A stretch of 64,000 bases of DNA from CAWEBF01 sp963807235 (GTDB lineage Bacteria > Acidobacteriota > Vicinamibacteria > Vicinamibacterales > UBA2999). Both the position numbers and the translations under genes were made by a program. Position 1 is the stretch's first letter; each line of letters starts with the position of its first letter. Where the stretch lies: contig CAWEBF010000022.1 of NCBI GenBank assembly GCA_963807235.1, positions 1 to 64,000 of the forward strand, read 5' to 3'. The notes beneath the pieces were generated by a model, which did no database searches, was not told the DNA's origin, and saw only the letters and a program-made list of their open reading frames with translations. Shown in pieces: positions 47,914-56,971 of the stretch.

Positions 47914-48867
47914 ATGACGCGCCCCACGGTCGCGGCTGCCCTGCTGTGTCTGACGACGCTTGCCGGGCACCCGCGGGCCGCGGCAGCTCAAGCCCCCGAC
48001 CTCCAACCGATTCTCGACGAGTTCTACCCCGTTGACCGCCTGAAGCCGCTGACCGCGGCGGAGCGCCAGTCGTGCTCCGCGCAGCTCGACGCACCGGGCG
48101 GCGGGCCTTCAGTGCTGCTGGCTGGCTACACCAACCGCTCGGCAGGCGCGCTGCGCCTGCTGCGGCGTTCCGCGGACGGACTGTATCGCGTCACCTTCGA
48201 CAACCCGGATTCCTGGCTGCTGCCCGGGTCGCGTTGCGCGATCAGGCTGCGCGACGTGGACTTCGACGGCCAGCCGGAAGTGTTCGTGTACTTCCAGGGC
48301 GTCCGCGCCTCCTCGGGGTGGATCTTCAAGTGGGACGGTACCGCCCTGCGCAGCGTCACGCCCACCGAGACCGTCGAGGGCCGCCTGTCGTCCCTGCTTC
48401 TGGATCCACAGCTCTACGATCTCGATCACCAAGGTGCGCTCGAGGTCATCGCCTCGCGAATCGTCGAGCGTCCGGCCGCCGGCGTCCGGTCGCGCAACCC
48501 GGCATTCGTCTATGGGCTCACCGAAGCCGGATACGCGGTCCAGGGTTCGCTGCTCGCGGTTGCGGCCTATCGGGCGGACGTGGACCCACGCAGCAATCTC
48601 CGCGCCTTCCGGCTCCTCGAGGATTCGGCCGGACCCTATCGCCTTCGCGTCGTCAACGGCGACCGGTTCGGCAAGCACCGAGTGACCGGCGCGACCATTC
48701 AGGTCAACGAGGTGCCCGTGCTCGAGCCGCGCGATTTGACAGGCGCGATGGCGTTCGCCTCCGTGAACGTCCCGCCGCTGAACGTCCAGAACCATGTGAC
48801 GGCGACCCTGTCCGGTCCAGCGGATGGAATGCTCTTGGTGCTCATAGAAGACGGCACCAAGCGTTAG
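47914..48867 (+). CDS. exported hypothetical protein with FG-GAP-like repeats
   Basis: 317 residues with a signal peptide (VAAALLCLTTLAGHPRAAAA). The middle has Asp-rich turns such as AIRLRDVDFDGQPEVFVYFQ and QLYDLDHQGALEVIASRIVE, which resemble the D-x-D-x-D/N-G calcium loops of FG-GAP/VCBS propellers. A 90-residue beta C-terminus follows (RLRVVNGDRFGKHRVTGATI). The family is not known to me; a surface or periplasmic role is inferred from the signal only. It is 13 bp after pnp, with a repeat directly at its stop. Confidence 0.6.
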   Translation: MTRPTVAAALLCLTTLAGHPRAAAAQAPDLQPILDEFYPVDRLKPLTAAERQSCSAQLDAPGGGPSVLLAGYTNRSAGALRLLRRSADGLYRVTFDNPDSWLLPGSRCAIRLRDVDFDGQPEVFVYFQGVRASSGWIFKWDGTALRSVTPTETVEGRLSSLLLDPQLYDLDHQGALEVIASRIVERPAAGVRSRNPAFVYGLTEAGYAVQGSLLAVAAYRADVDPRSNLRAFRLLEDSAGPYRLRVVNGDRFGKHRVTGATIQVNEVPVLEPRDLTGAMAFASVNVPPLNVQNHVTATLSGPADGMLLVLIEDGTKR

Positions 48868-48887
48868 GCTCCGGGCTCCGGCCTCCA
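48867..48887. repeat. heptanucleotide repeat, GGCTCCG type (about 3 units)
   Basis: GGCTCCG, GGCTCCG, GCCTCCA starting at the last base of the 47914 gene; the reverse complement of the GGAGCC type. Confidence 0.7.
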
Positions 48888-49319
48888 CGCCTGCCCTCAA
48901 GGCTCGCCACGGTGAATCGACAGGCCCATCATCAAACGCGCCCCGATGGGGACAACATGGAAGGTCACCAGTGAAAAGACCCTCCATCCCCGCCCGTCCT
49001 GACGCGACCGTCGCGAAGGGTTCGATCGCGAGTCTTGCGGACGCCGGAATGGTGAGCCGGAGCTCTCCGGAGGTCGGGAGATCACCGTCGAGGTCGCCGC
49101 CCTCCTCAGCCGTAAAGGTGCAAGACGGGTCTCTTTCGGCTCATAGGCCGCGCGCGGCACGCGCCAGGCTCCAGCGTCCACACCTGCCAACCCATGGCAC
49201 CTCGCTTGCAGCTCTCAGCGCTACGAACGCAACTCAGCCTTTCAACGACAGCGGCGCCATCAACACAGCGACCCCGCCAGTGTTGAGTGATTGAGTTGGG
49301 AACGGCACCGGGGGCTGCG
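48888..49319. other. intergenic region, no gene called
   Basis: About 430 bp without a frame I recognise. The minus strand has one open stretch (reads GGDLDGDLPTSGELRLTIPA and on into VASGRAGMEGLFTGDLP) that looks coherent but runs into the antisense of the 47914 gene and has no start or family support. It may be decayed coding DNA or an RNA-coding region. Confidence 0.3.
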
Positions 49320-50799
49320 ATGGGGTCTTTGCTGCAACAGTTCGCCGAACGCGCGCGCCCCTTCTTTCGTTACCGCATGTTGGTGCCGGCGGCCGCCTTC
49401 AGTGCAGCTGCAGTCGTTAGCGGATGCGGGTCCGAATCGGCCGTGACGACAGTCCCGACACCACTGAAGTGTCAGGTGGCGTTGGCAGCCTCCTCCCCGA
49501 GCATCGGCCCCGACGGCGGAACAGGCACCGTCACCATCACGACTGCCCCCGAATGCCCGTGGGAAGTATCCACAGCGGCGAACTGGCTCTCCGGGCTGTC
49601 GCCCACCTCTGGACAAGGCACGAGCACGGTAGAGTTTCGAGTCGCGCCCAATACCCTGCCTTCGATCCGGGAGGGTGAGATCGTCGTCAACGACAACCGC
49701 GTCCGGGTCTCTCAGCAGGCGGCGCCCTGCCGATTCGAACTCCGCCCGGAGAGCCTCACCGTCGATGCCAAAGGGGAAACCCGCGAGGTCGCCGTGTCGA
49801 CGGTGAGCGGATGTTCATGGACCATCGCGACGGACGCCAACTGGATCTCGTTCACGACGCGGACCATCGGAAGCGGTGCCGAAACCGTGCGTGTGAGCAT
49901 CGCACCGAATCCCGCCAGCGAGCCGCGGATCGGCACGATCATGCTGGGCGACCGGAGGTCCACCGTTGCACAGGCGGGGGCGGCACCAACACCGGCAGGA
50001 CCAGGACCCGGACCAGGACCCGCGTGCACGTATCAGCTCGCTCCATCGAATGCCACGATTGCCGCCTCGGGTGGGACCGGGACGGTCGCCGTGTCCGCGC
50101 GCACAGGCTGCGCCTGGACGGCGAGCAGTAGCGCCGCATGGGTCACCGTCACCTCGGGCGCCAGCGGCAACGGGAACGGTCCTGTCGCGTTCAGTGTGGC
50201 GGCCAACACCGGCGGCGCCCGCACGGGCACCGTCACCATCGCGGGCCAGACGTTCACCGTGACGCAGGCGGCTGCGTCTGTCTCGTGCACCTACTCGATC
50301 GGTCCGACAAGCTCCTCGATTCCTGCGTCGGGCGGGACCGGGACGGTGGCCGTGTCCGCGGGCACCGGCTGTGCCTGGACAGCGAGCAGTAGCGCGGCAT
50401 GGGTCACCGTCACCGCGGGCGCCAGTGGCAGCGGGGGTGGTCCCGTTGCCTTCAGTGTGGCGGCCAACACCGGCGGCGCCCGTTCGGGCACCGTCATCAT
50501 CGCCGGCCAGACGTTCACCGTGACGCAAGCGGCTGCGTCCATCTCGTGCACCTACTCGATCAGCCCGACCAGCGTCTCGATGATCGGGAGCGGGGACCGG
50601 CACCGTCGCCGTATCCACCGCCAGCGGCTGCGCATGGACGGCGAGCAGCAACGAGGATTGGATCACGGTGACGTCGGGTGCGAGCGGCACTGGTAACGGA
50701 ACCGTCGCGTACAGCGTCACGGCACCTCGAGGCAGAAACGACAGGACCGGCACCGTGACCATTGCAGGACGCACTCTCACCGTCAGGCAAGAGAACTGA
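49320..50799 (+). CDS. BACON-domain surface lipoprotein, one frameshift
   Basis: ATG 49320 begins a lipoprotein signal ending in SGC. The mature protein is a string of BACON-type beta-sandwich domains, each with a CxW core: CPWEVSTAANWLSGLSPTSG, CSWTIATDANWISF, CAWTASSSAAWVTVTSGASG, CAWTASSSAAWVTVTAGASG and a last CAWTASSNEDWITVTSG. A PGPGPGP linker separates the second and third. Domains three to five come from a 261-bp DNA repeat. One extra G near 50593 (GGGG) splits SMIGSG from TGTVAVSTASGCAW; the true stop is at 50797-50799. BACON domains are thought to bind carbohydrate or mucin-like ligands on the cell surface. Confidence 0.8.
50025..50799 (+). repeat. 261-bp tandem coding repeat (three units)
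   Basis: The unit begins TGCACSTAYTCG-like at 50025, 50286 and 50547, exactly 261 bp (87 codons) apart. Units one and two are very similar; unit three is more diverged and shorter. Confidence 0.85.
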
Positions 50800-50808
50800 T
50801 CTGCCGCC

Positions 50809-52002
50809 ATGCACTCACTTTGTCGAGGCCCTCGTGCCGGCACGCTGCTGTTGGCACTGTGCATCCTGTTGGGCGGCACCGCCCGCCCGGCGTCCGCTCA
50901 ACAGTCGATCACGGATGTGCTGACATTCCTCCTGACCAACCGCTCGATCCCGACCGGCGATTTCGTTCGGGATGCGCAGGCCGCGGCCGAGACCAGCGAT
51001 ATCGTCGCCAGGTTTCTGATCCTCGATGCTGCGGCCCTTCCCGTCTCCTCGTCGCCGGGAGGGTTCACCTATCGTCTGGACCCCGCTCTCGGGACCGTCG
51101 TCCGATCGAGCGACAGCTTTGGTCCGTTCTTTGTTGAGCGGTCGTTGACCGCCGGCCTGGGGCGGGCGTCCTTGGGGATTGGCTATCACAGCACGACGTT
51201 CGACAATATCGACGGCCGCAACCTGCGGGATGGAACGCTGGTTTCGACCGCGAGCATCCTGCGCGGCGAGCCGGCGCCGTTCGATGTCGAGACGGTCGCG
51301 CTGCGGATTCGCACCGACACGGTGACACTGACGGGTAATTACGGCGTCACCGATCGGTTCGATATCGGCGGCGCCATCCCATTCGTGCGAGTGAGCCTGC
51401 AAGGTCAACGGGTCGACACCTATCGTGGCCGCGAGCTGGTGCAGGCCGCTGGCACCGCGTCGGCCTCCGGGCTCGGCGACGCGGTGGTGCGGGCCAAGTA
51501 CAACGTGCTCCGTGACGGCGGGAGCGGACTGGCGATAGGCGTCGAGGCGAGACTGCCAACCGGACGTGAACAAGACCTGCTTGGCAGCGGGCGCACCAGC
51601 CTCGCCCCTCGTCTGATTGGCTCGTATGAACGAAATCGCGTGGGCCTTCACGGTGAGTTCGGCTACTCGTTTCGCGGGGAGTCGGACATCCTGGGCTACG
51701 CGGCGGCCGTCACCGTGGTCGCTGTGTCGCGTCTCACCATCGTTGGCGAGTTGTCGGGACTCAGAATCGGTGGGCTTGGGCGCCTCGCCGAGACGACTCA
51801 GTCGCACCCGAGTCTCGTCGGAGTCGACACGATCAGGCTGACCGGCGTCGAACAGACAACCGATCGCATCGTTGCCGTCGCCGGCTTCAAGTGGAACGTC
51901 GCGGAAACATGGCTGTTCACGGTCAACGTGCGCCGGCCACTCACCGACGTCGGCCTCAACGCGGGCTGGGTGCCGACCATTACGTTCGACTATTCGTTCT
52001 GA
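50809..52002 (+). CDS. outer-membrane beta-barrel protein (transporter-like)
   Basis: 397 residues. A signal peptide (LLLALCILLGGTARPASA) and a helical start (SITDVLTFLLTNRSIPTGDF) lead to a long run of amphipathic strands: FVERSLTAGLGRASLGIGYH, VTLTGNYGVTDRFDIGGAIP, GDAVVRAKYNVL, GLAIGVEARLPTGREQDLLG, GLHGEFGYSF, ETWLFTVNVRRPL and a terminal aromatic residue (TITFDYSF). A C-terminal Phe is the usual outer-membrane sorting signal. The family is the loosely defined set of putative outer-membrane beta-barrel or transporter proteins. It lies 9 bp after the BACON gene, so the two are likely co-expressed. Confidence 0.75.
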   Translation: MHSLCRGPRAGTLLLALCILLGGTARPASAQQSITDVLTFLLTNRSIPTGDFVRDAQAAAETSDIVARFLILDAAALPVSSSPGGFTYRLDPALGTVVRSSDSFGPFFVERSLTAGLGRASLGIGYHSTTFDNIDGRNLRDGTLVSTASILRGEPAPFDVETVALRIRTDTVTLTGNYGVTDRFDIGGAIPFVRVSLQGQRVDTYRGRELVQAAGTASASGLGDAVVRAKYNVLRDGGSGLAIGVEARLPTGREQDLLGSGRTSLAPRLIGSYERNRVGLHGEFGYSFRGESDILGYAAAVTVVAVSRLTIVGELSGLRIGGLGRLAETTQSHPSLVGVDTIRLTGVEQTTDRIVAVAGFKWNVAETWLFTVNVRRPLTDVGLNAGWVPTITFDYSF

Positions 52003-52096
52003 TGACCTGAAGGCGCAGACGTCCGGCAAGTCGCATCCCACCGGAGAGGCAACTTTCACCCGGGGACCTTCGTCCAAGGCAAGCATGGAGGCGTCG

Positions 52097-53026
52097 ATGA
52101 AACTACGTACTGCCACTCCCCTGCTCGCGTGCGCCCTGGCCACGAGCGCCTGCCTGGTCATCGACGCGCAGTCCCAGCGCGCGGAAGGCTCCTTTTCCCG
52201 CACCCTGAGCGTCACCGGGCCCGTGGATCTCGACGTGCAGACGGGGTCGGGCGACATCGAGGTCCGCATCGGACAGGCCGGTACGGTCCAGGTGGAGGCC
52301 CGGATCCGGGCCTGGGCCCGCGACAGCGAGGACGCGGCGGCCCGCGTACGCGAGGTCGAGGCCGACCCGCCAGTCGAGCAGAGCGGCGGCACCATTCGGC
52401 TCGGCCTGCGGCGCGACGACCGCTGGGATTGGAACCGCGTGAGCATCAGCTACCGGGTCACGGTGCCTTCCGACACTCGCCTTCGCACGCGCACCGGGTC
52501 GGGCGACCAGCTTCTGGAGGGCGTGCAGCGGGACGTGGACGCGTCCAGCGGCTCAGGCAGCCTGCGGATCGGCACCGTGGGGGGAATCGTCCGTGCGACG
52601 GCCGGGTCGGGTGACATCATGGTGGCCGGCAGCGTCGGCGGCGTCGAGGCGCGCACCGGCAGCGGCGACGTCGTCGTGAACGGGGCCGGCGAGGGACGGA
52701 CCGGCATCGGCACCGGGTCGGGAGACGTGCGGGTGACGGGTGTCCGCGGCCCCCTCTCCCTCCACACGGCCAGCGGGAACATCGAAGTGGAGGGCACGCC
52801 GACGGCCCCGTGGAACCTCGCCGCATCCTCCGGCGACATCAACGTGGTGCTGAGCGGCAGCCCCGCCTTCGACCTCGTGGCTTCCAGCTCATCAGGACGG
52901 GTCGAGTCCGACGCACCAGTGACCGTTTCGGGCAGGCTGTCGCGCCGGGCGCTGCGGGGACAGGTACGGGGCGGGGGCCCGCCTGTGGCTATCTCGACAG
53001 CATCGGGGAACATCGAGATACGCTAG
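52097..53026 (+). CDS. DUF4097-type putative adhesin lipoprotein
   Basis: 309 residues from ATG 52097 (GGAGG 6 nt upstream; ATG 52085 is an in-frame alternative). The signal ends LATSAC. The rest is a right-handed repeat of short strands with the GSGD/SGNIE pattern: LDVQTGSGDIEVRIG, LRTRTGSGDQLLEG, VDASSGSGSLRIGTVGG, VRATAGSGDIMVAGSVGG, VEARTGSGDVVVNGAG, LSLHTASGNIEVEG, LAASSGDINVVLSG and ISTASGNIEI. This is the DUF4097 beta-solenoid, called putative adhesin. The actual partner is unknown. Confidence 0.85.
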   Translation: MKLRTATPLLACALATSACLVIDAQSQRAEGSFSRTLSVTGPVDLDVQTGSGDIEVRIGQAGTVQVEARIRAWARDSEDAAARVREVEADPPVEQSGGTIRLGLRRDDRWDWNRVSISYRVTVPSDTRLRTRTGSGDQLLEGVQRDVDASSGSGSLRIGTVGGIVRATAGSGDIMVAGSVGGVEARTGSGDVVVNGAGEGRTGIGTGSGDVRVTGVRGPLSLHTASGNIEVEGTPTAPWNLAASSGDINVVLSGSPAFDLVASSSSGRVESDAPVTVSGRLSRRALRGQVRGGGPPVAISTASGNIEIR

Positions 53027-53122
53027 GTTGGACACCTCCGCTGGATACCCCAACAAATGGGCCTGAAGCTGCGACCCGACCGTTGGCGCGGAACCTGCTA
53101 CTCTAACTAGTAGAGGTAACAG

Positions 53123-53518
53123 ATGCCCGCTAATGCTTCACGGTTCACCCGCCGCCGGTGGGTTGTTCTGGGGCTCGCCGCCGCGGTTGCAGGTCTGGTG
53201 TTTCGGTCGAGTGCCAAAGCGCAGGAACAGGCGCCCACCCGCCGGGACGTCACGGTTACCGTCAAGGACTTTCGCTTTTCTCCTCCCCGTATCGCGGTGT
53301 CGCGCAACGACTTGGTGCGCGTGACGGTCCAAAGCGAGGACGTCGCGTACAGCTTCACCATCGACGCCTACCGGGTGTCGAAGCGTGTCCCGGCCGGGGG
53401 CAGCGTGTCGTTCGAGTTCCTGGCGGACCGCGAGGGCGCGTTCCCGTACTACTCCAGCCTGACGAGCGATCCCCGGCACGCCGAGGCTCGGGGCGAGTTG
53501 GTGGTCGGCCCGCGGTAG
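53123..53518 (+). CDS. cupredoxin-like exported protein lacking copper ligands
   Basis: 131 residues with a twin-Arg-like start (RFTRRRWVVLGLAAAVAGLV), possibly a Tat signal. The fold is that of the soluble cytochrome oxidase subunit II-type cupredoxin: RRDVTVTVKDFRFSPPRIAV, DVAYSFTIDAYRVSKRVPAG and GSVSFEFLADREGAFPYYSS. In active members the sequence reads H-S-F, then F-Y-C-x-x-x-C/H-x-x-H/M. Here the first His is Tyr (AYSF), the Cys is Ser (YYSSL) and only one His remains (DPRHAEARGELVV). It probably does not hold copper. A strong hairpin follows. Confidence 0.72.
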   Translation: MPANASRFTRRRWVVLGLAAAVAGLVFRSSAKAQEQAPTRRDVTVTVKDFRFSPPRIAVSRNDLVRVTVQSEDVAYSFTIDAYRVSKRVPAGGSVSFEFLADREGAFPYYSSLTSDPRHAEARGELVVGPR

Positions 53519-53525
53519 GTCTTCC

Positions 53526-53551
53526 GGGGCTGCGCGCGGCCGCGCAGCCCC
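53526..53551 (+). terminator. hairpin after the cupredoxin-like gene
   Basis: GGGGCTGCGCG and CGCGCAGCCCC form a perfect 11-bp stem with a CGGC loop, 8 bp after the stop. There is no T-run; it is followed at once by the heptamer element. Confidence 0.6.
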
Positions 53552-53556
53552 TCATT

Positions 53557-53660
53557 CAATTCACAATTCACAAGTCACAATTCACAAGTCACAAAGACGG
53601 GCCGGAACTGCAGTTCCGTGTCTTCATTTGTGAATTGTGAATTGTGAATTGTGCATTGTC
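53557..53660. repeat. large palindromic heptamer element, copy 1
   Basis: A left array of CAATTCA/CAAGTCA heptamers (53557-53594), a centre with the 16-bp palindrome CGGAACTGCAGTTCCG (53603-53618), and a right array of TTGTGAA heptamers (53628-53658). The two arrays are reverse complements, so the whole element can fold into one long hairpin. It separates the cupredoxin-like gene from the YCII gene. Confidence 0.85.
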
Positions 53661-53762
53661 GAAATCCCCTCCCCTCCAACGACTACCTGTCAGATGATGC
53701 CCAGGGCGTCGGTCGGCCGATCCTCGGACGAGCGGGCCACGGGGCGGTCTGAGGAGGACCTC

Positions 53763-54122
53763 ATGCGATATCTCTGTCTGATCTACGAGGAAGAAAAGAA
53801 TTGGGCCACGATCTCAGAGGCCGAGGCCAACGCCATCATGGGTGAATACTTCGCGTTCACCGAAGGGGTGAAGAAGAGCGGCCAATACGTGGGCGGCGAG
53901 GCGCTGCAGCCCACCAGCACCGCGACCAGCGTGCGCGTGCGTCAGGGCAAGACGTCCACGACCGACGGCCCGTTCGCGGAAACCAAGGAGCAGCTGGGCG
54001 GCTATTACCTGATCGAGGCGCGCGATCTGAACGACGCCATCCAGGTCGCGGCGCGCATCCCAGGGGCACGCACCGGGACCGTGGAAGTGCGGCCGATCCA
54101 GGACTTCTCCCAGCAGTCCTGA
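53763..54122 (+). CDS. YCII-related (DGPF-domain) protein
   Basis: 119 residues. MRYLCLIYEEEKNWATISEA starts the fold; the motif TDGPFAETKEQLGGYYLIEA is the DGPF signature, and AARIPGARTGTVEVRPIQDF ends it. Proteins of this type are found next to ECF42-family sigma factors, as here (10 bp upstream of one). Their biochemical function is not established. GAGGAGG stands before ATG 53763. Confidence 0.92.
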   Translation: MRYLCLIYEEEKNWATISEAEANAIMGEYFAFTEGVKKSGQYVGGEALQPTSTATSVRVRQGKTSTTDGPFAETKEQLGGYYLIEARDLNDAIQVAARIPGARTGTVEVRPIQDFSQQS

Positions 54123-54132
54123 TCGACGACCC

Positions 54133-55422
54133 GTGTCCGAGACTCCGGCCGACGTCGCGCGCGAGACCGTGGAAGCGGTCTATCGCACGGAGTCGCGCCG
54201 GGTGCTCGCGACGCTGATTCGCCTGCTGGGCGACTTCGACCTGGCCGAGGAAGCGCTGCACGACTCGGTGGCCGCGGCGCTGGAGCAATGGCCGCGTGAA
54301 GGTGTGCCGCAGAACCCGCGCGCCTGGCTGGTGTCTACGGGGCGCTTCAAGGCCATCGACGCTGTGCGCCGCCGCGCCCGGTTCAACGCCTCGGTGGCGG
54401 ATCTCGCCCTGCGTCTCGAACACACGCAGACGCCCGAGCCGCAGGACGAGGCATCGATCGACGACGACCACCTCCGCCTGATCTTCACGTGCTGCCACCC
54501 CGCGCTGCCGCTCGACGCACAGGTGGCGCTGACCCTGCGCGAAGTATGTGGGCTGACCACGGAGGAGATCGCGCGGGCGTTCCTCACGACGCCGCCCACC
54601 ATCGCGCAGCGCATCGTGCGCGCCAAGGCGAAGATTCGCGACGCGCGCATCCCGTATCAGGTACCGGAGGCGCACGAGCTTTCAGCCCGCGTGTACGCCG
54701 TCCTGCGCGTGGTGTATCTGGTGTTCAACGAGGGCTACTCGGCATCGGCCGGCGATTCGGTCACGCGCCACGACCTGTCGGGGGAAGCCATCCGCCTCGG
54801 GCGGCTGCTGGCACGGCTGGTGGCGGACCCCGAGGCCACCGGGCTCGTGGCGCTGATGCTGCTGCACGAGTCGCGGCGTCCGGCACGCACGACGCCAGAG
54901 GGCGATCTGATTCTGCTCGAGCAGCAGGATCGGGCGCTGTGGGACCAGCGGCTGATCGATGAAGGGTCGCGGCTGGTGGACGAGGCGCTGGCATGCCGAC
55001 GCGTCGGCCCGTACATCCTGCAGGCCGCGATCGCCGCCCTCCATGCCGGGGCTCGCACGGCCGCCGAGACGGACTGGAACGAGATCGTGGGACTGTACGA
55101 CGTGCTGGCCCGGATGGCCCCGTCGCCCGTCGTCGCGCTGAACCGGGCCGTGGCGATTGCGATGCGCGACGGTCCCGGTGCGGGCCTGGCGCTGATCGAC
55201 GGCATCCTGACGGACGGCAAGTTGACGGACTATCACCTGGCTCATTCGGCACGGGCGGACCTGTGCCGCCGGCTCGGCCGTGTCGATGAGGCCCGGGCCT
55301 CGTACGAACAGGCGTTGGGGCTCGCCAGGCAGGAACCGGAGCGGCGGTTCCTCCGTGCCCGTCTGCTCGACCTCGGATCGGCGGCATCCGGCGGTGTTGC
55401 ACCCGCTGGCGGCGCCCCGTAA
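54133..55422 (+). CDS. ECF42-type RNA polymerase sigma factor with C-terminal TPR-like extension
   Basis: 429 residues from GTG 54133. Region 2 reads VYRTESRRVLATLIRLLGDF, DLAEEALHDSVAAALEQWP and NPRAWLVSTGRFKAIDAVRR. Region 4 is ALTLREVCGLTTEEIARAFL and TTPPTIAQRIVRAKAKIRDA. The 230-residue C-terminal extension (VVYLVFNEGYSASAGDSVTR; LDEALACRRVGPYILQAAIA; GRVDEARASYEQALGLARQE) is the DUF6596/TPR-like part that defines ECF42 and takes the place of a separate anti-sigma factor. The DGPF gene upstream is the typical partner. Target promoters are not known. Confidence 0.93.
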   Translation: MSETPADVARETVEAVYRTESRRVLATLIRLLGDFDLAEEALHDSVAAALEQWPREGVPQNPRAWLVSTGRFKAIDAVRRRARFNASVADLALRLEHTQTPEPQDEASIDDDHLRLIFTCCHPALPLDAQVALTLREVCGLTTEEIARAFLTTPPTIAQRIVRAKAKIRDARIPYQVPEAHELSARVYAVLRVVYLVFNEGYSASAGDSVTRHDLSGEAIRLGRLLARLVADPEATGLVALMLLHESRRPARTTPEGDLILLEQQDRALWDQRLIDEGSRLVDEALACRRVGPYILQAAIAALHAGARTAAETDWNEIVGLYDVLARMAPSPVVALNRAVAIAMRDGPGAGLALIDGILTDGKLTDYHLAHSARADLCRRLGRVDEARASYEQALGLARQEPERRFLRARLLDLGSAASGGVAPAGGAP

Positions 55423-55431
55423 ACTTCGCGC

Positions 55432-56922
55432 ATGCCAACAAACCGCCTGCTGTTCGCCTTCGCCGGGGTCGTGTCGGGGCTGGTGCTGAGCGCCGCGCCG
55501 GCTGCTGCTGCCTCCTGCGATTCCCTCGCGACGCTCGCCTTTCCCGACGCGGCAATCACGACCGCGATCATCGTGCCCGCGGGCGGCGGAGCGGCGAAGG
55601 ACTTGCCCGAGTATTGCCGCGTGGCCGCCACGCTGCGGCCCTCCGCGGATTCCGACATCAAGGTCGAGGTCTGGCTACCGACGACCGGCTGGAACGGCAA
55701 GCTCTTGGCCGTCGGCAACGGCGGTTGGAACGGCACCATCAACGGTGCCGCCCTGGGCGACGGGCTGCGGCGCGGCTACGCCGTGTCCGCCACGGACCAG
55801 GGCCACCAGGGCAACGGGGGGCCGTGGATGCAACGGCCCGAGAAGCTGGTGGACTTCGGCCACCGTGCCACGCACGAGATGACGGTCAAGGCCAAATCGG
55901 TGACCTCGTCCTTCTACGGCAAGGCGCCCAACCGCAGCTACTTCCAGGGCTGCTCCGCCGGCGGCCGCCAGGCGATCATGGAGGCCCACCGCTATCCGGA
56001 CGACTTCGACGGCATCATCGCCGGTGCGCCGGCCGTGGACACCACCGGACGCGCCGCGTTCTCGATGTGGATCGCCCAGCAGCAGCACCGCGGCGAGGGC
56101 ACGCATATCCCGGCCGAGAAGTACCCGGCCATCCACAAGGCCGCCCTCGACGCCTGCGACGCGCAGGACGGCGTGACCGACCGCCTCATCGAGAACCCGC
56201 GCGCGTGCAAGTTCGACCCGAAGGTGATCGAGTGCAAGGCCGGCGACGCGGCCACCTGCCTGACGCCTGCCCAGGTGGAGACGGCGCGGACGATGTACAA
56301 GCCACTCACCCATCCGCGCACCGGCGCCGTGATCTTTCCCGGCCTCGAGCCGGGCTCCGAGCTCGGCTGGGCCACCTTCGGCGCGCCGCAAGCGTTCCCG
56401 ATCGGCGCGCAGATGTTCCAGTTCATGGTGTTCAACAACCCGGCGTGGGATTACAAGACACTGAACTTCGACGAGGATTGGGCCAAGGTGGTGGCGATCG
56501 AGAAGGGCGACATCAACGTGCTGCAGCCGAACTTCGACAAGTTCGCCGCACGCGGCGGCAAGCTGATTCAGTACCACGGCTGGGCCGACCAGCAGATCCC
56601 CTCGGGCAGCAGCACGCGCTTCTTCACCGCGATGGAGTCGCACGCCGGCGGACGGGCGAAGTTCAACGACTACTACCGGATGTTCATGGTGCCGGCGATG
56701 GGCCACTGCGGAGGCGGCGCGGGCACCACCACGTTCGACATGCTGACCGCGCTCGAGCAGTGGGTCGAGAACGGCAAGGCGCCCGATTCCATCCCGGCCG
56801 CGCGTGTCGTGAGCGGCAAAACCGAGCGGACCAGACCGCTCTGCCCGTATCCGCAGGTCGCGACGTGGTCGGGCCACGGCAGCTCGGACGACGCGGCCAA
56901 CTTCAGCTGTAAAGCCCCGTAA
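55432..56922 (+). CDS. tannase/feruloyl esterase family hydrolase
   Basis: 496 residues. A signal peptide (LLFAFAGVVSGLVLSAAPAA) leads to the alpha/beta hydrolase fold. The nucleophile S175 lies in SYFQGCSAGGRQAIMEAHRY; the acid is in HGWADQQIPSG and the base His in VPAMGHCGGG. The lid (residues 235-330) has the Cys pattern DACDAQDGVTD, ENPRACKF and GDAATCLTP of family members. They split ester bonds of gallotannins or feruloylated polysaccharides outside the cell. TAAACT ends 6 nt before ATG 55432, suggesting leaderless expression. The gene is intact. Confidence 0.9.
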   Translation: MPTNRLLFAFAGVVSGLVLSAAPAAAASCDSLATLAFPDAAITTAIIVPAGGGAAKDLPEYCRVAATLRPSADSDIKVEVWLPTTGWNGKLLAVGNGGWNGTINGAALGDGLRRGYAVSATDQGHQGNGGPWMQRPEKLVDFGHRATHEMTVKAKSVTSSFYGKAPNRSYFQGCSAGGRQAIMEAHRYPDDFDGIIAGAPAVDTTGRAAFSMWIAQQQHRGEGTHIPAEKYPAIHKAALDACDAQDGVTDRLIENPRACKFDPKVIECKAGDAATCLTPAQVETARTMYKPLTHPRTGAVIFPGLEPGSELGWATFGAPQAFPIGAQMFQFMVFNNPAWDYKTLNFDEDWAKVVAIEKGDINVLQPNFDKFAARGGKLIQYHGWADQQIPSGSSTRFFTAMESHAGGRAKFNDYYRMFMVPAMGHCGGGAGTTTFDMLTALEQWVENGKAPDSIPAARVVSGKTERTRPLCPYPQVATWSGHGSSDDAANFSCKAP

Positions 56923-56927
56923 TCCTC

Positions 56928-56933
56928 TATACT
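56928..56933 (+). promoter_or_regulatory. -10 box of the 56972 gene
   Basis: TATACT 38 nt upstream of ATG 56972; GAGGAG between them is the ribosome-binding site. No clear -35. Confidence 0.4.
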
Positions 56934-56971
56934 TATAGCGGGTCGAAGATTGCTTTAGAGGAGACACGTCC

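Noticed and set aside
48109..48987. Minus-strand coding region reading MEGLFTGDLPCCPHRGAF
   Set aside because: Mostly antisense to the exported 47914 protein; no ribosome-binding site or known family, so left as unexplained sequence.
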